Positions 9,912 to 18,627 of a stretch of DNA of 44,895 nt are shown piece after piece. Within the stretch, counting starts at the first letter, position 1. Every line of letters starts with the position of its first letter. Position numbers and translations under genes: made by a program. The stretch is from contig JAGKQJ010000011.1 of assembly GCA_017898095.1 (NCBI GenBank), positions 1 through 44,895 of the forward strand. Direction: 5' to 3'. Under the pieces are notes generated by a model. The model was not told the DNA's origin. It ran no database searches and saw only the letters and a list, made by a program, of their open reading frames with translations. Origin of the DNA: Bacillaceae bacterium Marseille-Q3522 (lineage in GTDB: Bacteria > Bacillota > Bacilli > Bacillales > Cytobacillaceae).

Positions 9912-9948
9912 AAAAGATAACAGGCAATGTACACCTTAGTTATCTTTT
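9912..9948 (+). terminator. AT-rich stem-loop after glgD (possible attenuator)
   Basis: Perfect ten-base arms AAAAGATAAC (9912-9921) and GTTATCTTTT (9939-9948). The T run is part of the stem, so it is at most a weak terminator. Placed inside the operon, it could partly uncouple glgA-glgP from glgBCD. Confidence 0.4.
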
Positions 9949-10003
9949 AAAAATGGATAAAAGAAAACCGCTTGCTTCCTTCAATGGGAAGAAGCTTCCT
10001 TTT

Positions 10004-10106
10004 ATCGCGGATTAAGGGGCAGTAATACCCCCACCTCAAAAATGGAGGTGATATCAGTCATTTAAGGTGGGGGATAAACTGCCCCTAAAAGCCCGATTGG
10101 TGAGAC
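10004..10106. repeat. Palindromic dispersed repeat, copy B (inside the glg operon)
   Basis: Second copy of the element at 2002-2101. Arms are 10016-10036 and 10065-10085 (starting GGGGCAGTAATACCCCCACC and its near-complement), followed by CCTAAAAGCCCGATTGGTGA. It would form a long RNA hairpin in the glgD-glgA spacer (9899-10200), which contains no gene. Confidence 0.8.
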
Positions 10107-10200
10107 AAGTTTCACTTTATCCGCCTTCCTGCTGTGTGATTTCATTGATGGAATATGGAAAAACCAATTTGGATATACATGTAGAAAGGAGAAGAGAGAG

Positions 10201-11619
10201 ATGAAGAACGTATTGTTTGTCGCATCTGAATGCACACCCTTTATCAAAACAGGGGGATTAGCCGATGTCATCGGATCTCTTCCGCAAGCGTTAAGAAAGG
10301 ATGGGCAGGCAGATGTACGTGTCATACTGCCTTTATACGATGAAATTAGTGAAGAGTGGCGCAAGCAGATGTCATATAACGGAACATTTCCTGTACAACT
10401 CGGCTGGCGCCATCAGGAAGCGAGTTTATTTTCATTAGAGCACGACAGGATCAGCTATTATTTTATTGAAAATAGCTATTATTTTACCCGCAAAGGGGTA
10501 TACGGTTATTATGACGATGGGGAACGGTTTATCTTTTTTTGTAAAGCAGTAATGGAAGCAATCCCCCATCTTGGTTTTGTTCCTGATATTTTACATGCCC
10601 ATGATTGGCAGGCCGGGGTTGCGGTTGCGCTGGCAAAAATCACAAAGCCGTTCCCCAATTTAAAAACAGTCTTTACAATTCACAATATTAAATATCAAGG
10701 CCTGATGCCGCTTGCGATGTTTGATAACTTCCTGAATTTGTCCAGAGAGCATGTCGGCGGTTTTGAATGGAACGGCCTGTTTAATTGCATGAAAGGCGCA
10801 ATTTTTCACGCCGATAAAATAACAACAGTCAGCCCAAGCTATGCCGGAGAAATTTTACATGACTACTATGGGGAAGGACTGAGCCCGGTTTTACTGGAGC
10901 GCAAAAATGATTTAACAGGAATATTAAACGGAATTGATACAAATGAGTATAATCCGTTAAAGGACAAGCACTTGGCAGTTACATACCGCGACTCCAGGGT
11001 GAAGAAAAAAATAAACAAAGAAAAGCTGCAAGAGCGGTTAGGTTTGCATCATGATGGAGAAAAGCCTTTGTATATCATGATAACAAGACTGGTGGAACAA
11101 AAAGGGCTTCACCTTATCGAGTGTGTATTTGATGATTTTATCGCAAAAGATGTGCAATTTATTATTTTAGGCACCGGTGAAGCTGAATTTGAAGCTTTTT
11201 TTGTTGAAAAAATGCACCAATACCGGGAAAAGGTGAAGGCATTAATTACATTTGATGAGGGGTTGGCAAGGCAGCTGTACGCAAGTGCAGATTTCTTTCT
11301 AATGCCATCCAAATTTGAACCATGCGGACTCTCACAGCTGATTGCATTGCAATACAAAACAGTGCCGATTGTCCGCGAAACCGGCGGACTGAAGGATACG
11401 GTAATTCCGTATAACAAATTAAACGGCGAAGGGAACGGCTTTAGTTTTACCAATTACAATGCCCATGATTTATTACATGTCCTTTTCTATTCATTCGAAA
11501 TATATCACAATCCGAACGAATGGAAAAATCTGATAAAAAATGTTAACAAAAGCCGATACAGTTGGCAAGATTCTGCCAGACAATATGAGGATTTATATGA
11601 TACCTTAAAAATGGGGTGA
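10201..11619 (+). CDS. glgA: Glycogen synthase GlgA (ADP-glucose dependent)
   Basis: A 472-aa GT5 glycosyltransferase that elongates alpha-1,4-glucan from ADP-glucose. Seen: N-terminal KTGGLADV (17-24) that binds the ADP-glucose phosphates, HAHDWQAG, a C-terminal GT-B half with ITRLVEQKG, MPSKFEPCGLSQLIALQYKT and RETGGLKDT. Size is normal for the family. ATG at 10201 follows AAAGGAGA by about ten bases. The stop codon lies within the glgP ribosome binding region, so the two genes are probably coupled. Confidence 0.97.
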   Translation: MKNVLFVASECTPFIKTGGLADVIGSLPQALRKDGQADVRVILPLYDEISEEWRKQMSYNGTFPVQLGWRHQEASLFSLEHDRISYYFIENSYYFTRKGVYGYYDDGERFIFFCKAVMEAIPHLGFVPDILHAHDWQAGVAVALAKITKPFPNLKTVFTIHNIKYQGLMPLAMFDNFLNLSREHVGGFEWNGLFNCMKGAIFHADKITTVSPSYAGEILHDYYGEGLSPVLLERKNDLTGILNGIDTNEYNPLKDKHLAVTYRDSRVKKKINKEKLQERLGLHHDGEKPLYIMITRLVEQKGLHLIECVFDDFIAKDVQFIILGTGEAEFEAFFVEKMHQYREKVKALITFDEGLARQLYASADFFLMPSKFEPCGLSQLIALQYKTVPIVRETGGLKDTVIPYNKLNGEGNGFSFTNYNAHDLLHVLFYSFEIYHNPNEWKNLIKNVNKSRYSWQDSARQYEDLYDTLKMG

Positions 11620-11625
11620 GCCGGA

Positions 11626-14055
11626 TTGGCATACAAAACGGTGGATGATTTTTTACAGCAGATGCAGGAAAAAATGAAGACAGAAAGAGGCAAGTCTCTT
11701 GAGGATGCAACGGAACAGGATCTCTACTATGTGATTGCCTCGATTGTAAAAGATGTGTTAATGACGCAATGGACGAATACTCATAAAATCTATCAAAAAA
11801 AACGTGTGAAGCAAGTATACTATTTATCACTTGAATTTTTAGTCGGCAGGCTGCTGGAAAGTAACTTGCTAAACTGCGGGCTCCTCGGGACAGCTGAAAA
11901 AGCGCTTGAATCTTTAGGGTTTATTCCGGAAAAGGTGTTTGCAAAGGAGCATGATGCCGGTCTTGGCAACGGCGGTCTCGGCCGGTTAGCCGCCTGTTTT
12001 CTCGATTCGCTTGCATCGTTGGGATATCCGGGGCATGGCTGCGGGATTCGCTATAAATACGGATTATTCGAACAGCGCATTATTCACGGTCATCAAGTGG
12101 AACTGCCGGACTATTGGCTGCAGGACGAGTATCCATGGGAAACAAGGAAAGAAGAGGAAAGCCTGAACATTTATTTCGGCGGGACCGTTCACATGCATAT
12201 GAAAAATGACGGCTCACTAGAGTTTCATTATCAAAACCGCGACAAGGTCATTGCCGTACCGTATGATATTCCGATTGCCGGTTATAAAAATAAGGTTGCG
12301 AATACACTGCGGCTTTGGAGTGCCGAATCACCGGGAAAAGAAACGGACGATCTGTCAAGCCAGGGGACGCAATATTATCACCATCTTGATCATAAGCGCT
12401 CGATTGAACAGATTTCCGGATTTTTATATCCGGATGATTCCAGCTACGAAGGTAAAGAACTGCGCCTAAAGCAGCAATATTTTCTTGTCTCTGCCAGCAT
12501 CCAGCAAATAATCCGCAGTTTTAAAAAAACACAGAAGATCTCGTTGAAGCGGCTGCCGGACAAAGTAGTCATCCAAATAAATGATACCCATCCGAGTTTG
12601 GCGATTCCGGAACTAATGCGGATTCTCATGGATGAAGAGAATTACGGCTGGGATGAAGCCTGGAACATCACAACAAATGTGATTGCGTATACGAATCATA
12701 CGACCTTAAGTGAGGCTCTGGAAAAGTGGCCGAAATCGATGGTGCAAGCATTAATGCCGCGAATTTACATGATTATCAAAGAAATCAATGAGCGATTTTG
12801 TAAAAACATCTGGTTTAATCACCCACAGTTGAGGGATAAAATACCTAATATGGCAATTATCGCATATGAGCAGGTTCATATGGCAAGGCTGGCGATTGTC
12901 GGCAGCTTCAGTGTAAACGGGGTTGCCCGTATTCATACGGAAATATTAAAAAAGAAAGAAATGAAAGATTTTTACACGCTTTTTCCGGCAAGGTTCAATA
13001 ATAAAACGAACGGGATTACCCATCGCCGCTGGCTTCTGCAGGCAAATCCGCAGCTTGCTTCCCTTATCACGGAAGTAATTGGCACGAAATGGATTACCCG
13101 TCCGAATCAATTAATCAGTTTATTGCGCTATTCGAAGGATCATCCCTTTTTAGAAAAAGTTTTGCAAGTGAAAAATCATAATAAGCAGGCGTTGGCGAAA
13201 TTTATTTATGATCAGACAGGAATTGTCGTTGATGACCAATCGATCTTTGACATTCAAATTAAACGTCTTCATGAATACAAACGGCAGCTGTTAAATGTTT
13301 TTCACATTCTTTATATGTACAATGAGTTGAAGGATAATCCCAATCTAAATGTAACGCCGCGGACCTTTTTATTTGGTGCCAAGGCAGCTCCTGGCTATCA
13401 TGTAGCGAAAGAAGTAATCCGGTTGATTAATCGGGTCGCAACGGTTGTCAATCATGATCCGGATATAAAAGGAAAACTGAAAGTCGTTTTTTTAGAAAAT
13501 TACAATGTCAGCCTTGCGGAAAAGATGATCCCTGCCGCAGATATCAGTGAACAAATTTCTACGGCAAGCAAAGAAGCTTCCGGCACCGGCAATATGAAAA
13601 TGATGATGAACGGCGCCATTACCGTCGGCACACTGGACGGTGCGAATATTGAAATTTTGGATCTCGTCGGAGCGCAGAATATTTTTATCTTTGGTTTAAC
13701 GGCAGAGGAAGTGTTGCGCTATTATCAAGAGGGAGGCTATTCGGCACGGGATATTTATCAGACGGATGATCGTGTTCACCGCATCATGGAACAGCTGAAT
13801 CATGGCGCGTTCAGCACGCAGGATATGGAATTTAAAGACTTGTATTACAACATTCTTTCCCATAATGATCCGTATTTTGTCTTAAAAGACTTTGACCCGT
13901 ATATTGATACGCATGAATTGGTCGAGCAGGCGTATAAAGACAAATGGAACTGGCTGACAATGAGCGTTACCAATATTGCCTACTCCGGCAAATTTTCCAG
14001 TGACCGTACCATTCAAGAATATGCATCGGAAATTTGGAAATTGAAGAAGGTTTGA
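11626..14055 (+). CDS. glgP: Glycogen phosphorylase GlgP
   Basis: An 809-aa GT35 enzyme that releases glucose-1-phosphate from glycogen ends. Seen: YYLSLEFLVGR near 65-75, LGNGGLGRLAACFLDS, NDTHPS, and the PLP site EASGTGNMKMMMNGA with the pyridoxal lysine at residue 658, followed by TLDGANIEI. The start is TTG at 11626, six bases after GGGGTGA, which itself overlaps the glgA stop. Last gene of the operon; a strong terminator lies at 14149-14181. With the divergent pullulanase the locus covers glycogen synthesis and breakdown. Confidence 0.97.
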   Translation: MAYKTVDDFLQQMQEKMKTERGKSLEDATEQDLYYVIASIVKDVLMTQWTNTHKIYQKKRVKQVYYLSLEFLVGRLLESNLLNCGLLGTAEKALESLGFIPEKVFAKEHDAGLGNGGLGRLAACFLDSLASLGYPGHGCGIRYKYGLFEQRIIHGHQVELPDYWLQDEYPWETRKEEESLNIYFGGTVHMHMKNDGSLEFHYQNRDKVIAVPYDIPIAGYKNKVANTLRLWSAESPGKETDDLSSQGTQYYHHLDHKRSIEQISGFLYPDDSSYEGKELRLKQQYFLVSASIQQIIRSFKKTQKISLKRLPDKVVIQINDTHPSLAIPELMRILMDEENYGWDEAWNITTNVIAYTNHTTLSEALEKWPKSMVQALMPRIYMIIKEINERFCKNIWFNHPQLRDKIPNMAIIAYEQVHMARLAIVGSFSVNGVARIHTEILKKKEMKDFYTLFPARFNNKTNGITHRRWLLQANPQLASLITEVIGTKWITRPNQLISLLRYSKDHPFLEKVLQVKNHNKQALAKFIYDQTGIVVDDQSIFDIQIKRLHEYKRQLLNVFHILYMYNELKDNPNLNVTPRTFLFGAKAAPGYHVAKEVIRLINRVATVVNHDPDIKGKLKVVFLENYNVSLAEKMIPAADISEQISTASKEASGTGNMKMMMNGAITVGTLDGANIEILDLVGAQNIFIFGLTAEEVLRYYQEGGYSARDIYQTDDRVHRIMEQLNHGAFSTQDMEFKDLYYNILSHNDPYFVLKDFDPYIDTHELVEQAYKDKWNWLTMSVTNIAYSGKFSSDRTIQEYASEIWKLKKV

Positions 14056-14148
14056 GGGAAAGGGGCTCTGGCATAACGATTTTTTCTGTGAAATGCAAAA
14101 ATATGTTTTTCTTTCGAGTAATGTGAGCAATATGAATATACTTTGTTG

Positions 14149-14181
14149 AAAGCTGTTTCTGCTTGTGAAACAGCTTTTTTT
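14149..14181 (+). terminator. Terminator of the glg operon
   Basis: Eleven-base perfect arms AAAGCTGTTTC (14149-14159) and GAAACAGCTTT (14167-14177), seven-base loop, then a T run to 14181. About 95 nt after the glgP stop. Confidence 0.9.
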
Positions 14182-14263
14182 CCGAATATCTAAAAGGACA
14201 ATACGATTATCCTAAGCGGTTAGAGTTCTTCAACGAAAAGAAGCAATCATTTAAATTATCGTT

Positions 14264-14296
14264 AAAAGCGCTTGGAATACGATTCCAGGCGCTTTT
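14264..14296. terminator. Second hairpin between glgP and nnr, likely bidirectional
   Basis: Arms AAAAGCGCTTGGAAT and ATTCCAGGCGCTTTT (14264-14278 and 14282-14296) with one G-T pair and a three-base loop, with A-rich and T-rich outer flanks. Together with the preceding terminator it isolates glg from nnr. The remainder of 14056-14409 shows nothing else. Confidence 0.65.
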
Positions 14297-14409
14297 GTGT
14301 GTTAGCTATTTAGTTTTTGATACTGTTATTTTACATTTTCTCCACAATATTTTTTCAGAAAAAGCTATAATAATTAACAACGACTCTATTAGAAAGAAGG
14401 GAGTTTTCC

Positions 14410-15834
14410 GTGTACATTTATACGGGCAAGCAAATTAAAGAAGCGGATCATCTTGCCGGGCTGCAAGGAATGCCGGTATTCACCTTAATGGAGAATGCGG
14501 GAAACGGACTATTTCAAAAAATAAAACCGTTATTGGCGCAGCGTGACAGGATTCTTATTCTCGCTGGGAAAGGCAATAACGGGGGAGACGCGATTGTGTT
14601 GGCGCGCTATTTGCAAAATCATCATTATCATGTCGATGTTGTCTGCCCGTTCGGCGAGCCGAAAACGGAAACAGCGCAGCAGCATCTTGCTTATTTTCGT
14701 GCCTGCGGATATGAACTGGCAGCATTTGACCGCACAAAAAATTATGATTGGATAATCGAAGGAATCCTCGGCGTCGGCACGAGCCTGCCGCTGCGGGAAA
14801 ATGTAAGGAAGCTGACAAGATGGATCAATTCTATAGAAGCAAACGTGATCTCTATTGATATTCCAACCGGAGTCTCCTCAGATACAGGAGAGGCAGATGA
14901 AGATGCCGTACAAGCAGGGTATACATTCTCATTACACGGCTTTAAGCCGTCTGCGTTTTTATATCCGGCCGCATCTAATTATGGGAAAACTGCAGTTTGC
15001 GAAATTGGGCTTGTTCATACAAGCAAGTGGAGATTGTGGACAGAGGAGGATGTAAAACATACCTTTTTAAAAAGAGAAGCCAATACGCATAAAGGGACTT
15101 TTGGGACAGGTTTATTAGTTGCCGGCTGTGATGAAATGCCGGGAAGCGCCGCCCTGGCTGGCGCCGGAGCGTTGCGTTTTGGCATTGGCAAACTGTCGAT
15201 TCTGACAAGTAAATTTGCTGCTTCTGCTATAGCCCCGCTCGTTCCGGAAGCAACCTATCTTTTTCAAGACATCCAAGGCTCCTATACCGCTGCTGCAATT
15301 GGTTCCGGTTTACCGCCGGATGAAAAAAGCGAAGAAAAGCTGCGCGTGTTACTGAAAAAAAATCTTCCGCTGATTATCGATGCAGGGGCGTTGCAAAAAC
15401 GTACTTATCCGAAAAGGGAAGCGCCTATTATCATAACCCCGCATCCCGGTGAATTTAGCCGTTTAACTGGTCTTGCGACGAAACAGATTCAAAAGAATCG
15501 TCTCCAACTAGCATCGCAATATGCGGTAGAAAATAAGGTAATCGTTGTGTTGAAGGGCTCTTTTTCTGTGATTGCTTTTCCAGATGGCAGTCTGTATGTC
15601 AATCCGACTGGAAATAACAGTCTGGCAAAGGGGGGGAGCGGTGATACGTTAACGGGCATGCTGCTTGCCGGAGTATGCCAATATAACAATATCAATGCGG
15701 CCGTTGCCAATACGGTGTTCATTCACGGAGCATGTGCCGATGAATGGGTGCGGTATAACAGTAGCAATTCCTTAACGGCTCACGATTTAGGAAAACTCAT
15801 TGGAAAGGTTTGTGCTCAAATAGAGGGGGTTTAG
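14410..15834 (+). CDS. nnr: Bifunctional NAD(P)H-hydrate repair enzyme (epimerase + ADP-dependent dehydratase)
   Basis: A 474-aa fusion that repairs hydrated NAD(P)H. N-terminal YjeF_N epimerase domain (about 1-210): MENAGNGLF, GKGNNGGDA (53-61), GVGTS, SIDIPTGVSSDTG. C-terminal ribokinase-like dehydratase (about 220-470): KGTFGTGLLVAG, ITPHPGEFSRLTG, LKGSFSVI, NPTGNNSLAKGGSGDTLTG with catalytic Asp412. Start GTG at 14410, six bases after AAGGGAG. A TATAAT at 14366-14371 lies upstream but without a matching -35. Stand-alone gene; unrelated to the flanking glycogen and membrane genes. Confidence 0.95.
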   Translation: MYIYTGKQIKEADHLAGLQGMPVFTLMENAGNGLFQKIKPLLAQRDRILILAGKGNNGGDAIVLARYLQNHHYHVDVVCPFGEPKTETAQQHLAYFRACGYELAAFDRTKNYDWIIEGILGVGTSLPLRENVRKLTRWINSIEANVISIDIPTGVSSDTGEADEDAVQAGYTFSLHGFKPSAFLYPAASNYGKTAVCEIGLVHTSKWRLWTEEDVKHTFLKREANTHKGTFGTGLLVAGCDEMPGSAALAGAGALRFGIGKLSILTSKFAASAIAPLVPEATYLFQDIQGSYTAAAIGSGLPPDEKSEEKLRVLLKKNLPLIIDAGALQKRTYPKREAPIIITPHPGEFSRLTGLATKQIQKNRLQLASQYAVENKVIVVLKGSFSVIAFPDGSLYVNPTGNNSLAKGGSGDTLTGMLLAGVCQYNNINAAVANTVFIHGACADEWVRYNSSNSLTAHDLGKLIGKVCAQIEGV

Positions 15835-15966
15835 GAACAATGGAGAATTTTTGTTCCGCTGCGTAGATCATATATATTCAATCAGACAACCATGAAACGA
15901 GCGGCATCAACTAAAACGATAAAAATGTTTTACAGGAACTATTTCAAGTTAGATCGAGGTGAGAGT

Positions 15967-16776
15967 ATGCTCAGAGTATTGTTAATCATTGCCGGTTCCA
16001 TTTTTATTGCATCCGCCTATAATTTATTTTATATTCCGCACCATATTTTAAGCAGTGGTGTAAGCGGAATTGCAATTTTACTGGGGATCATTACACCAAT
16101 AAATACAGGTATCTTAATCTTTTTATTAAATTTACCTTTACTGGTGCTGGGGATTATAAAATTAGGGAAACGATTTATTACTTATACGATTTTGTCTGTT
16201 ATCGTCGTATCTGCCAGTTCCTATCTAATACCGGTTTTCCCGCTTTCCTCCGAGCCTTTCTTATCCTGCCTATTTGGCGGTGTTTTAACAGGAATAGGGG
16301 CTGCGCTTATTTTTAATGCCTCGGGTTCTTCCGGGGGATTCGATATTGTGGCGATGCTTTTATTAAAGAAACGCGATTTTCCGCTCGGCGCTCTTTTATC
16401 AGGTATGAATGCAGTAGTTGTTTTCCTGTCAGGGTTTATTTTCAATTGGGACTCGGCGCTTTATACGATGGTCGCTATTTTTACATCCGGTAGAGTGGTT
16501 GATACAATTCATACAACACAAATAAAGCTGACACTTATGATTATTACTTCCGAAGGAGCGGAAATGAAGAAAATTTTTCTCGACCGCCTCCATCGCGGTG
16601 TTACGATGATGGAAGGGGAGGGAGCTTTTACAGGGGAAAAAAGAAAAATTTTAATGACGGTCATTACACGTTATGAATTATCAGAAGTCAAAGCTCTTAT
16701 TCGCAAAACCGATCCACATGCTTTTGTAAATATAACAAAAACAACAGAAGTAATCGGTTCGTTTCACCGTGTTTAA
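15967..16776 (+). CDS. YitT-family membrane protein (DUF161 + DUF2179)
   Basis: About 269 aa. Five or six hydrophobic segments cover roughly the first 180 residues, including GIGAALIFNASGSSGGFDIVAML, the conserved glycine-rich motif of YitT proteins. The soluble C-terminal DUF2179 domain (about 190-269) shows TTQIKLTLMIIT, RGVTMMEGEGAFTGE and ILMTVITRYEL. Function of the family is unsettled. ATG at 15967 has GAGGTG five bases upstream; an in-frame ATG at 15892 would add a 25-residue basic tail but has no visible ribosome binding site. It is convergent with the next gene. Confidence 0.88.
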   Translation: MLRVLLIIAGSIFIASAYNLFYIPHHILSSGVSGIAILLGIITPINTGILIFLLNLPLLVLGIIKLGKRFITYTILSVIVVSASSYLIPVFPLSSEPFLSCLFGGVLTGIGAALIFNASGSSGGFDIVAMLLLKKRDFPLGALLSGMNAVVVFLSGFIFNWDSALYTMVAIFTSGRVVDTIHTTQIKLTLMIITSEGAEMKKIFLDRLHRGVTMMEGEGAFTGEKRKILMTVITRYELSEVKALIRKTDPHAFVNITKTTEVIGSFHRV

Positions 16777-16863
16777 AAGCTCCGTTACATGATCATAATA
16801 GACGTTAAAAAATGTCTTGCGGGGGGTGAACTTATTTTTCTTCTGCCGAAAAAAGAACATCTG

Positions 16864-17592
16864 TTACGACCCGGCTATCCGGTTTGTTAATTCTTCATAC
16901 CATTCCCTTGTTTGTGCGGCCGTTTTTGCATTGATAAAAATAGTCTTGTCCGGTAATTTAATACATAGATAAGGAGAAACATTTTTATGTAAAAATAATA
17001 GACTGCTGCCGTAACCATCTACAGAGAAATAACCCTTTGCAATTGTTGCTACGGCAAAGGCGTTTTCTTTACGGGATACGTTGGGCATTTCATCGAGCAA
17101 TTTTATCTTCTGGACATCTTGAAGAGGCCACTCATCACCATAAAAACCTGTTACTTCAAATTGATTGTCTGTAATAAGAAGATCATAATCTTTTGTTCCC
17201 AGAAAATAAAGCACGCTCACAAAACTGTTAACGAGAATAAATAAACTGGTGCTAATCATGAAACTCCGTTTTCTTTTGCTTTTGATTTCAAACTTCGACA
17301 AATAAATCATTCCGCCAAGAAGAAAGATAAGCATAAAGCCAAACTGTATTTCTAATGTATAGCTGAACGATGTAAAGGACATAGGGAGAAGCAGCAGCAT
17401 ACCAGCAGCTGTTGCGATCAGTAAGGCTCCAGTTTTTTGCGGCAGGCCAAGATCGATAAGCTGCTGCTGCTCTTCCAAGGGGCGATTGGAAAATCCGGAA
17501 ATAAGCCCGTATGCTTTTTTTATACGAATGACCAATCCCAGCACAAGAAAACTCAAAGCTATTAATAATTGAATCATCACAAAAATAAACAT
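16864..17592 (-). CDS. DUF3784-like membrane protein with a C-terminal PH-like domain
   Basis: 242 aa. An N-terminal membrane helix followed by KKAYGLISGFSNRPLEEQQQ resembles DUF3784 proteins; three further hydrophobic segments lie at about 52-70, 80-97 and 110-130. The last 110 residues are soluble and look like a bacterial PH-type domain (YDLLITDNQFEVTGFYGDEW, then CIKLPDKTIFINAKTAAQTR near the end). Role unknown. ATG at 17592 follows GCGGGGGT by about five bases. No operon partner; no clear terminator separates it from the convergent YitT gene. Confidence 0.7.
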   Translation of the reverse strand: MFIFVMIQLLIALSFLVLGLVIRIKKAYGLISGFSNRPLEEQQQLIDLGLPQKTGALLIATAAGMLLLLPMSFTSFSYTLEIQFGFMLIFLLGGMIYLSKFEIKSKRKRSFMISTSLFILVNSFVSVLYFLGTKDYDLLITDNQFEVTGFYGDEWPLQDVQKIKLLDEMPNVSRKENAFAVATIAKGYFSVDGYGSSLLFLHKNVSPYLCIKLPDKTIFINAKTAAQTREWYEELTNRIAGS

Positions 17593-17971
17593 AGCTACCC
17601 CCGCTTTGCTGTCTATTGAACCTTACGAAGAAGTCGCAAGATTTTTAAGTCAGAACCTGTTTTTAAAAAGGAGTTCACTATATTATACGAATTTTAATAG
17701 AAAATCGTTTCACAAGATAATGAACTTTTATAAAATCGCCTTTTATAAAAGAGGGTTAAAACATGACAGTTGCAGGATTGCCAACAATGTATAAAATGAT
17801 TAAGCTATTGATAATAGAATATAAATGCAAAGGCTTTCAAAAAAATCAATCTTCCTGAGTGAACTTTTTTAGCAGGGGGATCAGGCGGAGACTCTGCTCC
17901 ACCTGAATGGGAAAATCCCACCTGTACTACGTTTAGAGATGAAGGTCTTAAAAATATTGGGAGTGGGAAAC
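17593..17971. other. Intergenic region upstream of the thioesterase
   Basis: AT-rich and without a supported gene; a 62-codon frame at 17606-17794 has no ribosome binding site. It contains the hairpin repeat at 17881-17906. Confidence 0.45.
17881..17906. repeat. Short hairpin repeat TCAGGyGGAG/CTCCACCTGA, copy 1
   Basis: Arms TCAGGCGGAG (17881-17890) and CTCCACCTGA (17897-17906) with one mismatch and a six-base loop. A closely related hairpin occurs at 42199-42230, so it is probably a dispersed palindromic repeat rather than a gene-specific signal. Confidence 0.45.
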
Positions 17972-18367
17972 ATGCATGAATATCAACTTACAACCCGTTT
18001 TAGTGAAACAGATGCGCTTGGACATATTAACAACACGAGTTATTTCATTTACTTAGAGGATGCCCGTATTGGGTGCCTCGGTTCTTTAGGGTATCAGCTA
18101 AATTCAAGTAATTGGCATTATGTTGTGGCTTCGGTCAAATGTGATTTTACTCAACAGGCATATTTTAACGAAAATCTGACGATTCAATCTTATGTTTCGA
18201 ACATCGGTACAAAAAGCTTTCAGCTGGAACACGACATCATTCGCAGCGAAACAAAGCAGCTGATTGCAAAGGGCTCTGCCGTGGTCGTTTATTTCAACTT
18301 TGAAACACAACAAAGTGAAGAGCTTCCGAAACTGCTTAGGAAACGACTGGAGACATTACTAAAATGA
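17972..18367 (+). CDS. Acyl-CoA thioesterase, 4HBT hotdog fold (YbgC/FadM type)
   Basis: 131 aa, the usual size of single-domain hotdog thioesterases. The N-terminal motif ETDALGHINN carries the active-site Asp14 and the TDxxGHxNN pattern of the 4-hydroxybenzoyl-CoA thioesterase group; it is followed by YFIYLEDAR and a later DFTQQAYFNENLTI strand. Likely cytosolic hydrolysis of acyl-CoA; substrate unknown. ATG at 17972 has GGGAG eight bases upstream; an ATG 11 codons earlier lacks a site. Single gene ended by the terminator at 18371-18409. Confidence 0.85.
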   Translation: MHEYQLTTRFSETDALGHINNTSYFIYLEDARIGCLGSLGYQLNSSNWHYVVASVKCDFTQQAYFNENLTIQSYVSNIGTKSFQLEHDIIRSETKQLIAKGSAVVVYFNFETQQSEELPKLLRKRLETLLK

Positions 18368-18370
18368 TAG

Positions 18371-18409
18371 AAATAGGATTCTTTCCAACTTTGAAAGGAT
18401 CCTATTTTA
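18371..18409. terminator. Terminator after the thioesterase gene
   Basis: Arms AAATAGGATTCTTTC (18371-18385) and GAAAGGATCCTATTT (18393-18407) with a short loop and one mismatch, flanked by A-rich and T-rich ends. It can serve both the thioesterase and the convergent ade gene. Confidence 0.8.
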
Positions 18410-18486
18410 TAACAATAAAAAATGTTTAACCAATAAAATTTTCAGAAAAAGTAGAGCAGGGCTTTGAAAAAGTTGATCTGGTTTAC

Positions 18487-18627
18487 TAAATCTCCGAAAC
18501 GATTTTCACATCTATCAATTCAAAGCTTGTGATTAATTCTCCGTAAACATTTCCGCATCAACCAGTTCAAAGCCTGAGACTAAATCTCCGAAACGATTTC
18601 TGCATCCACCAGTTCAAAGCTTGTGAC
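18487..18627 (-). repeat. 47-bp tandem triplication of the 3' end of ade
   Basis: Three adjacent 47-bp units: 18581-18627 (codes the last residues of Ade and most of its stop codon), 18534-18580 and 18487-18533. On the minus strand the units would read FELVDAEIVSEI, FELVDAEMFTEN and FELIDVKIVSEI, each ending in a stop codon. Because 47 is not a multiple of three each copy is in a different frame. The two outer copies lie after the stop codon and have diverged by roughly 15-25%. Confidence 0.92.

Noticed and set aside
18425-18437. PucR-box-like sequence (TTAACCAA core)
   Set aside because: Similar match to the accepted box, but it lies between the 3' ends of two convergent genes, just after a terminator, where a promoter element is unlikely.
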